From: Clostridiales bacterium
Lineage (GTDB): Bacteria > Bacillota > Clostridia > Lachnospirales > WQUN01
Length of the DNA: 64,000 nt
NCBI GenBank assembly: GCA_031287685.1
Contig: JAITSQ010000019.1
Span: 16,949-80,948, forward strand
Direction: 5' to 3'
Shown: positions 33,808 to 41,566 of the stretch, in pieces
How the letters are laid out: each line of letters opens with the position of its first letter
How positions within the stretch are numbered: position 1 is the stretch's first letter
Translations under genes and position numbers: made by a program
Notes under the pieces: model-generated
The model's database searches: none
What the model was told of the DNA's origin: nothing
What the model saw: only the letters and a program-made list of their open reading frames with translations

Positions 33808-34683
33808 ATGATTAACGCTGTCATAGCAGTTATAATATCTATAATACCGGCGTTCGCGGCGAGCGGCGGCTTTGAGGCGGCCGCGCGAATCCCGGCGGAC
33901 CTCGGGCCGGGGTTTGATGAAAGAGAGCCCCTGAGCGGGCCGGAGGCAAGCCCGGACGCCGGGAGCGGGGCCTGGCTGACCGCCGCGGGCGGGCTTATCG
34001 CCCACGCGGGCGGGGGGATAGACGGGAAGGACGGCACGAACAGCCGGGAAGCTGTCGAGCTTAACTACAGTTTGGGGCACCGCGTTTTCGAGCTGGATTT
34101 CAAGCTGACCAGGGATGGTTCCGTGGCCGTCGTCCACGACTGGGCGCTCTACGCCGGGCAGCGGACAATGGAGGAATACCGCAAAGCCAGGGCGGACGAC
34201 ATATATGACGATTACTCCGCGATGTCGTACATAGACGTTTGCGGCGAAATGGCGGAAAAGCCCGATATGTGGCTGGTGACGGACACGAAATCTTTTGAGG
34301 ACGACGACCCGGCCGAAACGCGGGAAATGTTTGAGATAATGACGCGGGAGGCTAAGGAGCGCGGCGTAATCGACCGGATAATCCCGCAGATTTATAATCA
34401 GGAAATGTATTCGATGATTATGGGTATTTATCCGTTCAAGAACATTATATACACTTTGTACGAATCCCCTGACAGCGACGAGGAGGCTGCCCGGTTCGTG
34501 GCGGATAAGGACAACATACGCGCGGTGACAATGGCCCCCGCGCGTTTCAGCGCGAAATTCGGCAAGGCGCTGAGGGACGAGGGGAAGAAAGTGTTTTTCT
34601 TTACGCTCAACGACCCGGAGGAAGCCGCGCGGTGGCGCAAAGAGGGCGTGGACGGGTTTTACACGGATTTTATCAAGCCTTAG
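33808..34683 (+). CDS. Secreted glycerophosphodiester phosphodiesterase family protein
   Basis: 291 aa with an N-terminal signal peptide (AVIAVIISIIPAFAASGG). The GDPD barrel begins near residue 65 with IAHAGGGID, then NSREAVELNYSLGHRVFELDFKLTRDG and VVHDW: the catalytic His pair, Glu and Asp are present. The C-terminus GVDGFYTDFIKP is typical of the family. Probably cleaves glycerophosphodiesters outside the membrane. Its 3' end overlaps the convergent DtxR-type gene by 11 bp. Confidence 0.9.
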   Translation: MINAVIAVIISIIPAFAASGGFEAAARIPADLGPGFDEREPLSGPEASPDAGSGAWLTAAGGLIAHAGGGIDGKDGTNSREAVELNYSLGHRVFELDFKLTRDGSVAVVHDWALYAGQRTMEEYRKARADDIYDDYSAMSYIDVCGEMAEKPDMWLVTDTKSFEDDDPAETREMFEIMTREAKERGVIDRIIPQIYNQEMYSMIMGIYPFKNIIYTLYESPDSDEEAARFVADKDNIRAVTMAPARFSAKFGKALRDEGKKVFFFTLNDPEEAARWRKEGVDGFYTDFIKP

Positions 34684-35062
34684 GGCGCTCGGCGGCGGCG
34701 CGCTTTATGGCCTCAAAGCTGCGCTCGCTTATGACGTGCTCTATGCGGCAGGCGTCCGCGATAGCCGTCTGTTCGTCCACGCCGAGGCTCTGGAGCCAGC
34801 CGGAGAAGAACGAGTGCCGCTCATAGACCGCGCGGGCCGTCTCAAGGCCCTTGGCGGTCAGCGTGATGAAGCCGTCGCCATCCATAAGGATATACTCGTT
34901 TTCGCGCAGGTTTTTCATAGCGACGCTGACGGAGGGCGGCGTAAAGCCCATTTCCCCCGCTATGTCCACGCTGCGCACGCTCAGCCCGCGCTTTGAGAGA
35001 ATCAGTATCGTCTCAAGATAATTTTCGGCGGATTCCTGAATTTTGAAAATTTTATCCCTCAT
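34673..35062 (-). CDS. DtxR-family metal-dependent transcription regulator
   Basis: 129 aa: winged helix (residues about 10-65: LSVRSVDIAGEMGFTPPSVSVAMKNL) and the metal-binding dimerisation domain with H near YERHSFF and the C-x-x-E-H set in DACRIEHVIS. The Cys in that set resembles DtxR/IdeR more than B. subtilis MntR. It is short, without the SH3 domain. The metal (iron or manganese) cannot be decided. No transporter gene is adjacent; its target may be elsewhere or itself. Confidence 0.9.
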   Translation of the reverse strand: MRDKIFKIQESAENYLETILILSKRGLSVRSVDIAGEMGFTPPSVSVAMKNLRENEYILMDGDGFITLTAKGLETARAVYERHSFFSGWLQSLGVDEQTAIADACRIEHVISERSFEAIKRAAAERPKA

Positions 35063-35079
35063 AAAGAGTCGCCCCTCGG

Positions 35080-35095
35080 ATAGTCTGTTAACTAT
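35080..35095. promoter_or_regulatory. Candidate operator of the DtxR-type regulator
   Basis: Inverted repeat ATAGT-N6-ACTAT immediately downstream of the regulator's own -10 and covering its predicted start site, a good position for autorepression. The assignment is an inference from symmetry and location. Confidence 0.4.
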
Positions 35096-35124
35096 ATTTT
35101 ATTGTTTTTTGCCGCTTTCGTCAA
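35096..35124 (-). promoter_or_regulatory. Promoter of the DtxR-type gene
   Basis: Minus-strand TTGACG (35124-35119), 17-bp spacer, TAAAAT (35101-35096). Confidence 0.7.
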
Positions 35125-35159
35125 GAGAAAACCCTTCGCGGTTTTTTATCATAAAATAG

Positions 35160-35188
35160 TTGAATTTCTGGCGAAAATATACTATAAT
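35160..35188 (+). promoter_or_regulatory. Promoter of the SEC-C gene / tsaC operon
   Basis: TTGAAT (35160-35165), 17-bp spacer, TATAAT (35183-35188). It leaves a leader of about 100 nt before the SEC-C coding start. No known riboswitch was recognised in that leader. Confidence 0.75.
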
Positions 35189-35296
35189 ATTTGCAGTTTG
35201 CAATCGTTACGCTTGAAAGGGCATACCTTAAAGCCACGGGCGCGGGTGATATTGAGATTGTCGCGGCGCCGCGAAATTCTAAGGAGGAATAATTTT

Positions 35297-35848
35297 ATGG
35301 ACTTAATTGAGTTATGGGAAAGCAAAATGGAGGAGGACAAGGCCGCCCTCAAATTCTGGAAAGAATACTATTCCCCTATGGAGACGGCGGCATACAGGCA
35401 TATTCTGACCGAAAAGGCGAAATCCGGAGAGGAGAGCGGCGTTTGGACTTTTAACTCGTCCTGCTCCGAATTTGAGAAACTTTTCGGTATGCCGCTTTAC
35501 TGCGTGGCGGGTTTTCTTGACGGAATAAACGAAAGCGTCGTGAGCGCGCCCGACGAGGACTTTATACGCAATATGAAAGAGGACTCGGCGTTTTCTCTCG
35601 AAATAGACTTTGAGAAACTTTTCCGCAAGATGGTGGAGTATCAGGCGGCTTATTTGTTTGAGCTGAAGGAGTGGAGCGGGGTTTTTTCCGTGGCTAAGCT
35701 GCGTTCGCTTTATAAGGAGCAGAGGGAGACCAAAACCATCGTGCGTTCCGAAAAAGTCGGCAGGAATGACCCGTGCCCCTGCGGAAGCGGCAAAAAGTAC
35801 AAAAAATGCTGCGGGGCGGCGTCAGCCGGAGAGGTTTCCGGCGAATAA
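35297..35848 (+). CDS. SEC-C motif protein of unknown function
   Basis: 183 aa. A helical, acidic body is followed at the C-terminus by a SEC-C zinc motif ([19 protein letters not shown]), as in the SecA tail that binds SecB and ribosomes. The SD AAGGAGG lies 9 bp before ATG 35297; a longer in-frame upstream ORF is rejected because it spans the promoter. Its stop overlaps the tsaC start (TAATG), so the two are coupled. Confidence 0.85.
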   Translation: MDLIELWESKMEEDKAALKFWKEYYSPMETAAYRHILTEKAKSGEESGVWTFNSSCSEFEKLFGMPLYCVAGFLDGINESVVSAPDEDFIRNMKEDSAFSLEIDFEKLFRKMVEYQAAYLFELKEWSGVFSVAKLRSLYKEQRETKTIVRSEKVGRNDPCPCGSGKKYKKCCGAASAGEVSGE

Positions 35849-36870
35849 TGCGCACTATTATAAAGCGCGTTTCGGAGGAATCCCTGCTTTGCGCCGCCGA
35901 GATTTTGCGGGCGGGCGGCCTTGTGGCTTTCCCGACGGAGACGGTGTACGGGCTTGGGGCCAATTTTTTGCTTGAACGGGCCTGCGCGGGGATTTTTGCC
36001 GCCAAGGGCCGCCCGGCCGACAATCCGCTCATTCTTCATATAAGCTCCGCGGACGAGCTGCCGCGCGTGGCGGAAAAAATCCCCCGGGCGGCGTTTGACC
36101 TGGCGGAGGCGTTCTGGCCCGGGCCGCTTACCTTGGTGCTGAAAAAATCAAGCCTCGTCCCTGATATTGTCACCGCCGGGCGGGACACGGTGGCCGTGCG
36201 CCTGCCCGCGAACGCCGCCGCGCGCAATCTTATTGACCTGACCGGCGCGCCGGTGGCCGCGCCGTCCGCCAACCGCTCCACCACCGTCAGCCCGACTTGC
36301 GCGGAGCACGTTCGGGAGGATTTGGACGGACTGATTGATATGATTCTGGACGGGGGAGCGTGCCTGGCGGGGCTTGAGTCCACGATTATCGACCTGTCGG
36401 GCGATTCGTTTGAAATTCTGCGCCCCGGCGTCATAACGCCGGAGGATTTGGCGCGCGTTCTGGGCGCGAAGCCGCGGCTCCACGCGCCCGGAAAAGACGA
36501 GCCGCCGCGCGCGCCGGGTATGAAGTATAAGCACTACGCGCCGAAAGCCGAGATAGTCGTGTTTTTCGGGCAGGCGCACAAGACGGCCGAACGCGTGAAC
36601 GGCATTATAGCGGCTTCCGCCGACCCAAGCAGGATAGGCGTTCTGGCGACAAATGAAACCGCCGAGATGTACGACGGGCGCGCGCTTGTTTTAAGCGTCG
36701 GCTCCCGAGGCGACGTTCTGGAGATTTGCCGCAATTTGTTCCGCGTTCTGCGCCTGTTCGACGAGCGGGGGGCCGGCGTTATTTACGCGGAGGCCCTGCC
36801 GGAGCGGGCGGCGGGCCGGGCGGCCATGAACCGCTTGATGAAAGCCGCGTCGGAAGTCGTGCGATTATAG
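35848..36870 (+). CDS. tsaC: L-threonylcarbamoyladenylate synthase (TsaC/Sua5 type)
   Basis: 340 aa, first enzyme for the t6A37 tRNA modification. The YrdC domain has LRAGGLVAFPTETVYGLGANF, AAKGRPADNPLILHI, WPGPLTLVL, VAVRLPAN and APSANRS. The additional Sua5 C-terminal domain (residues about 230-340, after APGMKYKHYAPKAE) matches Sua5 rather than the short TsaC. In Firmicutes (ywlC) it is followed by ywlE and rpiB, as here apart from one inserted gene. Confidence 0.94.
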   Translation: MRTIIKRVSEESLLCAAEILRAGGLVAFPTETVYGLGANFLLERACAGIFAAKGRPADNPLILHISSADELPRVAEKIPRAAFDLAEAFWPGPLTLVLKKSSLVPDIVTAGRDTVAVRLPANAAARNLIDLTGAPVAAPSANRSTTVSPTCAEHVREDLDGLIDMILDGGACLAGLESTIIDLSGDSFEILRPGVITPEDLARVLGAKPRLHAPGKDEPPRAPGMKYKHYAPKAEIVVFFGQAHKTAERVNGIIAASADPSRIGVLATNETAEMYDGRALVLSVGSRGDVLEICRNLFRVLRLFDERGAGVIYAEALPERAAGRAAMNRLMKAASEVVRL

Positions 36871-36904
36871 ACGAAAGGCAAATAAGGGGGATATGTAAGC
36901 GGGT

Positions 36905-37237
36905 ATGCCGGTAAGGCTGATGGAATTATTTGTTGATACGCTGCAAAAGTGCGGTACGCGTTTGCTGGAAATGAGTGATGAAGATGTTGGATATTGCATA
37001 TTTGAAGAATTTGATATAGGCTCCGCGTCGTTTCTTCACGAGGACGCCTTGTTAAAATTAAAAGAAGCAAATTTAATAACGGAGGAGATATCACAAAAAA
37101 GTATAGTTTTAAGAAATAAATTTATAGAAATACAAAATACCGAGCAATGGAATATCCAATCCGTCAGAGAGTCCAGAGAATGGAGAGAAATACTGGAACT
37201 GTCTGATGAGATTAAGAACCTGTTGCCAAAGCGATGA
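36905..37237 (+). CDS. Small orphan protein
   Basis: 110-aa acidic, helical protein I do not recognise; no signal peptide or motif. Its sequence is much richer in A+T than the flanking genes, suggesting recent acquisition. It separates tsaC from the phosphatase/isomerase fusion. The start is uncertain: AAGGGGG lies some 13 bp upstream of ATG 36905. A small immunity or regulatory protein is possible but unsupported. Confidence 0.6.
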   Translation: MPVRLMELFVDTLQKCGTRLLEMSDEDVGYCIFEEFDIGSASFLHEDALLKLKEANLITEEISQKSIVLRNKFIEIQNTEQWNIQSVRESREWREILELSDEIKNLLPKR

Positions 37238-37279
37238 CAGTAACTTGGCGGCGCTATATTAAAAACAGCGAGGTGCACA

Positions 37280-38164
37280 ATGACAATCCTTTTCGTCTGT
37301 ACCGGCAACACCTGCCGAAGCCCTATCGCGGAGGCTCTGGCGCGCAAAATTTTCAAGGAGAACGGCGTGGACGCGCACGTGACCTCAGCGGGGACGGCGG
37401 CCAGCTCCGGCGAGCCGGCTTCGGCGCAGGCCGCGGCCCTGGCCAAGCGCCACGGCTTAGACCTCTCGTTTCACAAAGCGACGGAGGTTACGCCCGATTT
37501 GGCCAACTCCGCCGACGTTGTGCTTGTCATGACGAACAACCTCAAGTATTACCTGCGGGAAATGAGCGAGTGGGGCGACCATGTTTACACCGTGGCGGAG
37601 TTCGCCGGGTATGAGGCCGACGTCCGGGACCCTTTCGGCAAGGATAATCAAGCCTACGAGGATTGCTATAATCAGCTCAACCTATATATTACGGAGTTCG
37701 CGCCCAAAATAGCGGAAATGGTCAGGCCCGCCGCTCCTATAGCCATAGGATGCGACCACGGCGGTTTCGCCCTGAAAAAAATCATCCTTAACTTTTTTGA
37801 CACGCGCAGAATCCAATATACCGATTTCGGGACGTTTTCGGAGGAATCCGTGGATTATCCCATTTTCGCCGGGAAAGTCTGCTCGGCGGTGCTCGGCGGC
37901 GGGTTCTCAAAAGGCATACTTATATGCGGCACGGGCATAGGTATTTCCATAGCCGCCAACCGCCACAGGGGAATCCGCGCCGCCCTGTGTTCGGACGCGG
38001 CGTGCGCGAGGCTCTCGCGGGAGCATAACGACGCCAACGTGCTCTGTCTTGGCGGCCGGACGCTTAACTACGCGGACGCGCCGGAGATTTTAGCGGCGTT
38101 TCTTGACACTCCGTTTTCCAAGGAAGAAAAACACGCCAGGCGCATAGCCCTGCTGGACAGCTGA
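37280..38164 (+). CDS. Fusion of low-molecular-weight protein phosphatase and ribose-5-phosphate isomerase B
   Basis: 294 aa in one uninterrupted frame. Residues 1-148 are an LMW phosphatase of the YwlE type: the P-loop CTGNTCRSPIAEAL (Cys7 nucleophile, Arg13) and the DPFG loop with the general-acid Asp. Residues about 152-294 are RpiB: IAIGCDHGGFALKKII, GILICGTGIGISIAANR (catalytic Cys), and REHNDANVLCLGGRTL. Both active sites look complete. Separate adjacent ywlE and rpiB genes are usual in Firmicutes; here they are joined by a short linker (VRPAAP). Confidence 0.92.
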   Translation: MTILFVCTGNTCRSPIAEALARKIFKENGVDAHVTSAGTAASSGEPASAQAAALAKRHGLDLSFHKATEVTPDLANSADVVLVMTNNLKYYLREMSEWGDHVYTVAEFAGYEADVRDPFGKDNQAYEDCYNQLNLYITEFAPKIAEMVRPAAPIAIGCDHGGFALKKIILNFFDTRRIQYTDFGTFSEESVDYPIFAGKVCSAVLGGGFSKGILICGTGIGISIAANRHRGIRAALCSDAACARLSREHNDANVLCLGGRTLNYADAPEILAAFLDTPFSKEEKHARRIALLDS

Positions 38165-38192
38165 AACCGCCCGGAATTAGGAGAAATCGCAG

Positions 38193-39257
38193 ATGGAGCA
38201 GAGCATCACTAAAGACTGGTTTTTATACCTTATAGCGTTTTTTTCGGCGTTCGCGATAAGTTTGCTGTCAACGCCTTTCGCCAAACGCACGGCCATAAAG
38301 CTCGGAGCTATCGATAAGCCCCGAGAGCGCGGTATGCACAAACGGCCTATTCCGCGGATGGGCGGGATAGCTATAATAATGGGTTTTATCGGCACGATGC
38401 TGGCTCTTTGCCCGTTTTTGCCGGAGCTGCACACGATGCAGTTTGTCGGGTTCCTGCTCGGCGCGGTTATAATCTCGGCCGCGGGGGTCATAGACGACAC
38501 GCGCGGCCTGAAGCCGCTGCAGAAGCTCGTTTTTCAGTTCGCGGCGGCGGGGGTGGTCGTGGCCACCGGTTCCCGCCTGAATATATCCGGCTGGCATTTT
38601 CTGGAATATTTTAGCGTCCCTGTGACTTTTTTCTGGATTATAGGCATAACGAACGCAGTCAACCTCATCGACGGAGTGGACGGACTGGCGGCGGGAGTGT
38701 CGAGCATAGCGGCGCTTTCGCTGATGGTGCTGTGCATTGTCACTGGGACGCACCTGGCGGTCGTCCTGACCGCGGCCCTGGCGGGGACCTGCCTTGGCTT
38801 CCTCCCCCGGAATTTCAGCCCGGCGGAGGTCATTATGGGCGATACCGGCGCGCTGTTTCTGGGTTACGTCCTGTCGGTATGCTCAATAATAGGCGTATTC
38901 AAGAGCTACGCGCTTCTCGCGATGGTCATTTCGGTGTTTTGCCTAGCTCTGCCCGTGTTTGACACTCTTTTCGCCATTCTGCGCCGTATCTACAACCACC
39001 GGCCGATTTCAGAGGCCGACCGGGGGCACCTGCACCATCGCTTGATTGATTCGGGGTTTTCTCACCGGGGCGCGGTGTCCATACTATATGCTCTGAGCGT
39101 GCTGTCCGGCGGAGTGGCGATTGTAATATCCCTGCGCGATATGCGCGCGTTCGCGGTTATGATCGTATTCCTCGCGGTGTTTCTGATAATGCTCGCGAGC
39201 TATAAGGGCAGAATCGACGCGGAAAAGAAAGAAAAGGAGGAGGACGGCAAGGAGTAA
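38193..39257 (+). CDS. Undecaprenyl-phosphate glycosyl-1-phosphate transferase (TagO/WecA type)
   Basis: 354-aa polytopic membrane enzyme of the MraY/WecA/TagO superfamily that starts teichoic acid or other wall glycan synthesis. It has GAIDKPRERGMHKRPIPRMGGIAI, VIDDTRGLKP (Asp pair), NAVNLIDGVDGLAAGVS, MGDTGALFLGY and the C-terminal HLHHRLIDSGFSHR that distinguishes WecA/TagO from MraY. About 11 hydrophobic segments. It follows the RpiB fusion by 28 bp. Confidence 0.93.
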   Translation: MEQSITKDWFLYLIAFFSAFAISLLSTPFAKRTAIKLGAIDKPRERGMHKRPIPRMGGIAIIMGFIGTMLALCPFLPELHTMQFVGFLLGAVIISAAGVIDDTRGLKPLQKLVFQFAAAGVVVATGSRLNISGWHFLEYFSVPVTFFWIIGITNAVNLIDGVDGLAAGVSSIAALSLMVLCIVTGTHLAVVLTAALAGTCLGFLPRNFSPAEVIMGDTGALFLGYVLSVCSIIGVFKSYALLAMVISVFCLALPVFDTLFAILRRIYNHRPISEADRGHLHHRLIDSGFSHRGAVSILYALSVLSGGVAIVISLRDMRAFAVMIVFLAVFLIMLASYKGRIDAEKKEKEEDGKE

Positions 39258-39305
39258 AAAACGGCTTTTGGGCAATAAAATTATATTTATAAAGGAGCGC
39301 TTTAT

Positions 39306-39692
39306 ATGTCAGAAATCCGCACTATATTCACCGACCGCGCCCCCGCCGCCATAGGCCCGTATTCTCAGGGCAAAGCCGCCGGCGGCTTTTTGTATTTCTC
39401 GGGGCAGATACCGATCGTGCCGGAAACGGGCGCGCTTGAGCAGGGCGGCGTCACTCGGCAGACCGAGCGGGTCATAGCGAACATAAAGGCCCTGCTTGAG
39501 GCCTCAAACAGCGACCTTGACCATGTGGTCAAAACGCTGTGTTTTCTGACTGATATGTCGGATTTTCAAGATTTTAACGAGGTTTACGGCAGGAATTTCA
39601 AATCCGCGCCCGCGCGTTCCTGCGTGGCGGTGTCGGGCCTGCCCAAGGGGGCGCTCGTGGAAATTGAGGTAATCGCGGTGGAGCGGGGGTAG
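39306..39692 (+). CDS. ridA: RidA family enamine/imine deaminase
   Basis: 128 aa; hydrolyses reactive 2-aminoacrylate and related enamines. Signature segments: APAAIGPYSQGKAAGGFLYFSGQIP, TERVIANIKALLEASNSDLDHVVKT and APARSCVAVSGLPKGALVEIEVIA with the substrate-binding Arg. AAGGAG precedes the ATG. A terminator follows directly. Confidence 0.94.
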   Translation: MSEIRTIFTDRAPAAIGPYSQGKAAGGFLYFSGQIPIVPETGALEQGGVTRQTERVIANIKALLEASNSDLDHVVKTLCFLTDMSDFQDFNEVYGRNFKSAPARSCVAVSGLPKGALVEIEVIAVERG

Positions 39693-39713
39693 GTCAGGCT
39701 CTCACCAGGTCGT

Positions 39714-39753
39714 CAAGGCAGGGGGCGTTTTCCACCTGCCTTGTTTGTTTTTC
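39714..39753 (+). terminator. Terminator after ridA
   Basis: CAAGGCAGG / CCTGCCTTG stem followed by TTTGTTTTTC. Confidence 0.88.
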
Positions 39754-39754
39754 T

Positions 39755-40078
39755 ATCAATAGAGTTGATTCCATAGAAAACGCGGCGGGTGAAGACACTA
39801 ACCGTGAGCATTATAAGCGCCGCCGCGTAAAACGGAAGATATACGCGAGTTCAGATTTTTTCAAAAACAAGTCCATAAAGGAACTGGCCAAGAGGAGTTG
39901 TGCGCATAACAAGACACATAAAGCAGGAAATGACTTTTCCGACTTAAATCTTTTGGCGTTAATCGCTGCAGATAAGTCGTCATCTGAATTTGAAATAATG
40001 TGTGTAAGGTCAATAATGAAGCGCGTATATTCAAAAAAACTATTGATTTATTTCAGGAGGCGGAGTATAATAAAATAA
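39755..40078 (+). pseudogene. Gene remnant without a start codon
   Basis: An open frame of 107 codons runs from 39755 to a TAA at 40078 with plausible coding character (for example NREHYKRRRVKRKIYASSDFF, KSIKELAKR). It has no ATG, GTG or TTG in its first two thirds and no SD. It lies between the ridA terminator and another intrinsic terminator at 40114, as if the 3' part of a gene with its terminator survived a deletion. I do not recognise the protein. It may also be chance openness. Confidence 0.35.
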
Positions 40079-40113
40079 GCGGGTTGCTTTTTAATACTAT
40101 GTTATAAAAAATT

Positions 40114-40156
40114 AACCGTTGTGCAGCCGAAATGTAACAAGCGGTTATTTTTTGTT
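40114..40156 (+). terminator. Terminator downstream of the gene remnant
   Basis: AACCGTTGT pairs with ACAAGCGGTT (one bulge) and is followed by ATTTTTTGTT. No intact plus-strand gene immediately precedes it. Confidence 0.7.
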
Positions 40157-40205
40157 GTATGTATAAATTTTATTATTAATTTTAATGAAACGCCGCGCTA
40201 TAAGA

Positions 40206-40234
40206 TTGACAAAACCTTAGATATGATGTATAAT
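40206..40234 (+). promoter_or_regulatory. Promoter of the PLP-enzyme gene
   Basis: TTGACA (40206-40211), 17-bp spacer, TATAAT (40229-40234): perfect consensus, 30 bp before the start codon. Confidence 0.88.
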
Positions 40235-40264
40235 AAATCGTTATTTGCCGAAAGGGGCGGTTAT

Positions 40265-41533
40265 ATGGCGAACGCGTACATACAGGAGAAATTCGGGATA
40301 GACGGGGATATACTCAAACTTTTTGACGACGCGGCCGGGGAGCTTTTCGAGGTCTTCTCAAATATAGACCGCGTTTCGTTGCGGAACGAAGCCAAGGTTT
40401 TATGGTCGATGCAGAAAAACAGGCTTGCCACCGGGGATTTCGCCGCGGGCTACGGCTACGGCTACAACGACCGCGGACGCGAGGTGACGGAAGCGGTGTA
40501 CGCGGACGTTTTCGGCGCGGAGGCGGCGCTCTGCCGGCCGCAGATTATTTCAGGGACGCACGCCATTGCGGCGGCGCTTTTTGGCAACCTCCGCGAGGGC
40601 GACGAGCTTCTTTACGTCACGGGGGAGCCTTACGACACGCTTTGCTCCGTTATCGGCCTGCGGGACTCAAGAAACTCCCTTATGTCAATGGGCGTGAGCT
40701 ACGCCTGTGTTGATTTCACGGGGGATTTTACCGAAGACGACGTGGAGCGCGCGGTTTATCCGTCCACAAAAATGGTGGGGATTCAAAGGAGCAGGGGATA
40801 CAGTCTCCGCCCTTCGCTCAGCGTATCCCGAATCCGGCAGATAATTTCGGCCGTAAAGCGCGTGAATCCGGAAATAATTTGTATGGTGGACAACTGCTAC
40901 GGAGAGTTTACGGAGATAGAGGAGCCGATTGAGGCCGGGGCGGATATTGTGGCCGGTTCGCTTATAAAAAATCCCGGCGCGGGCATAGCCTCCGCCGGAG
41001 GATATATCGCCGGGCGGAAAGATTTGGTGGAAAACGCCGCCGACCGACTGACGGCGCCCGGCCTTGGCAGAGAAATCGGCCCGAACCTGGGCATGTCCCG
41101 CCAGACGCTGCAGGGGCTTTTTATGGCGCCGCCAGTCGTGGCGGGCGCGCTGAAAGCCGCCGCGCTGACGGCGCGGGTGCTCGAAAAGCTCGGCAAAGAG
41201 GTTAGCCCAAAGTCTTTTGAGGAACGTTCCGACATTGTGCAGGCGGTAAACCTCGGCAGCCGGGAGGCCCTGCTGGCGTTCTGCGCGGGGGCGCAGGCGG
41301 CGGGTCCGGTTGACTGTTTCGCCAAGCCTGCGTCTTCGCTTATGCCGGGCTATGACTGTGAAATAATCATGGCTTCAGCGGCCTTCACGCAAGGCTCGTC
41401 GATTGAGTTTTCCGCCGACGCGCCTGTGCGAGAGCCGTACACCGCCTTCCTTCAAGGCGGGATAAGCTTCGAGCACGCGCGGTTAGGCGCGATGATTGCG
41501 GTCAATAATTTAAGAAGGAATGGGTTTGTGTAG
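40265..41533 (+). CDS. PLP-dependent methionine gamma-lyase family protein (YnbB type)
   Basis: 422-aa fold-type I aminotransferase-like protein of the family often called aluminium-resistance or methionine gamma-lyase family. It shows GYGYNDRGREVTEAVYADVFGAEAALCRPQIISGTHAIA, DNCYGEFTE (PLP Asp), and the PLP-lysine region VAGSLIKNPGAGIASAGGYIAG. The true substrate is not known. ATG 40265 follows AAAGGGGCGG; the longer in-frame ORF upstream would cover the promoter. Probably monocistronic or leading into uvrB. Confidence 0.9.
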   Translation: MANAYIQEKFGIDGDILKLFDDAAGELFEVFSNIDRVSLRNEAKVLWSMQKNRLATGDFAAGYGYGYNDRGREVTEAVYADVFGAEAALCRPQIISGTHAIAAALFGNLREGDELLYVTGEPYDTLCSVIGLRDSRNSLMSMGVSYACVDFTGDFTEDDVERAVYPSTKMVGIQRSRGYSLRPSLSVSRIRQIISAVKRVNPEIICMVDNCYGEFTEIEEPIEAGADIVAGSLIKNPGAGIASAGGYIAGRKDLVENAADRLTAPGLGREIGPNLGMSRQTLQGLFMAPPVVAGALKAAALTARVLEKLGKEVSPKSFEERSDIVQAVNLGSREALLAFCAGAQAAGPVDCFAKPASSLMPGYDCEIIMASAAFTQGSSIEFSADAPVREPYTAFLQGGISFEHARLGAMIAVNNLRRNGFV

Positions 41534-41566
41534 GGAGATGGCGTTTTTTTAATTTAAGGAGCCGAT

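Noticed and set aside
37213..37252. AAGAACCTGTTGCC at the end of the small orphan as a further copy of the palindromic repeat
   Set aside because: Only the first ten bases match; there is no CATAGG block and no second arm at a suitable distance.
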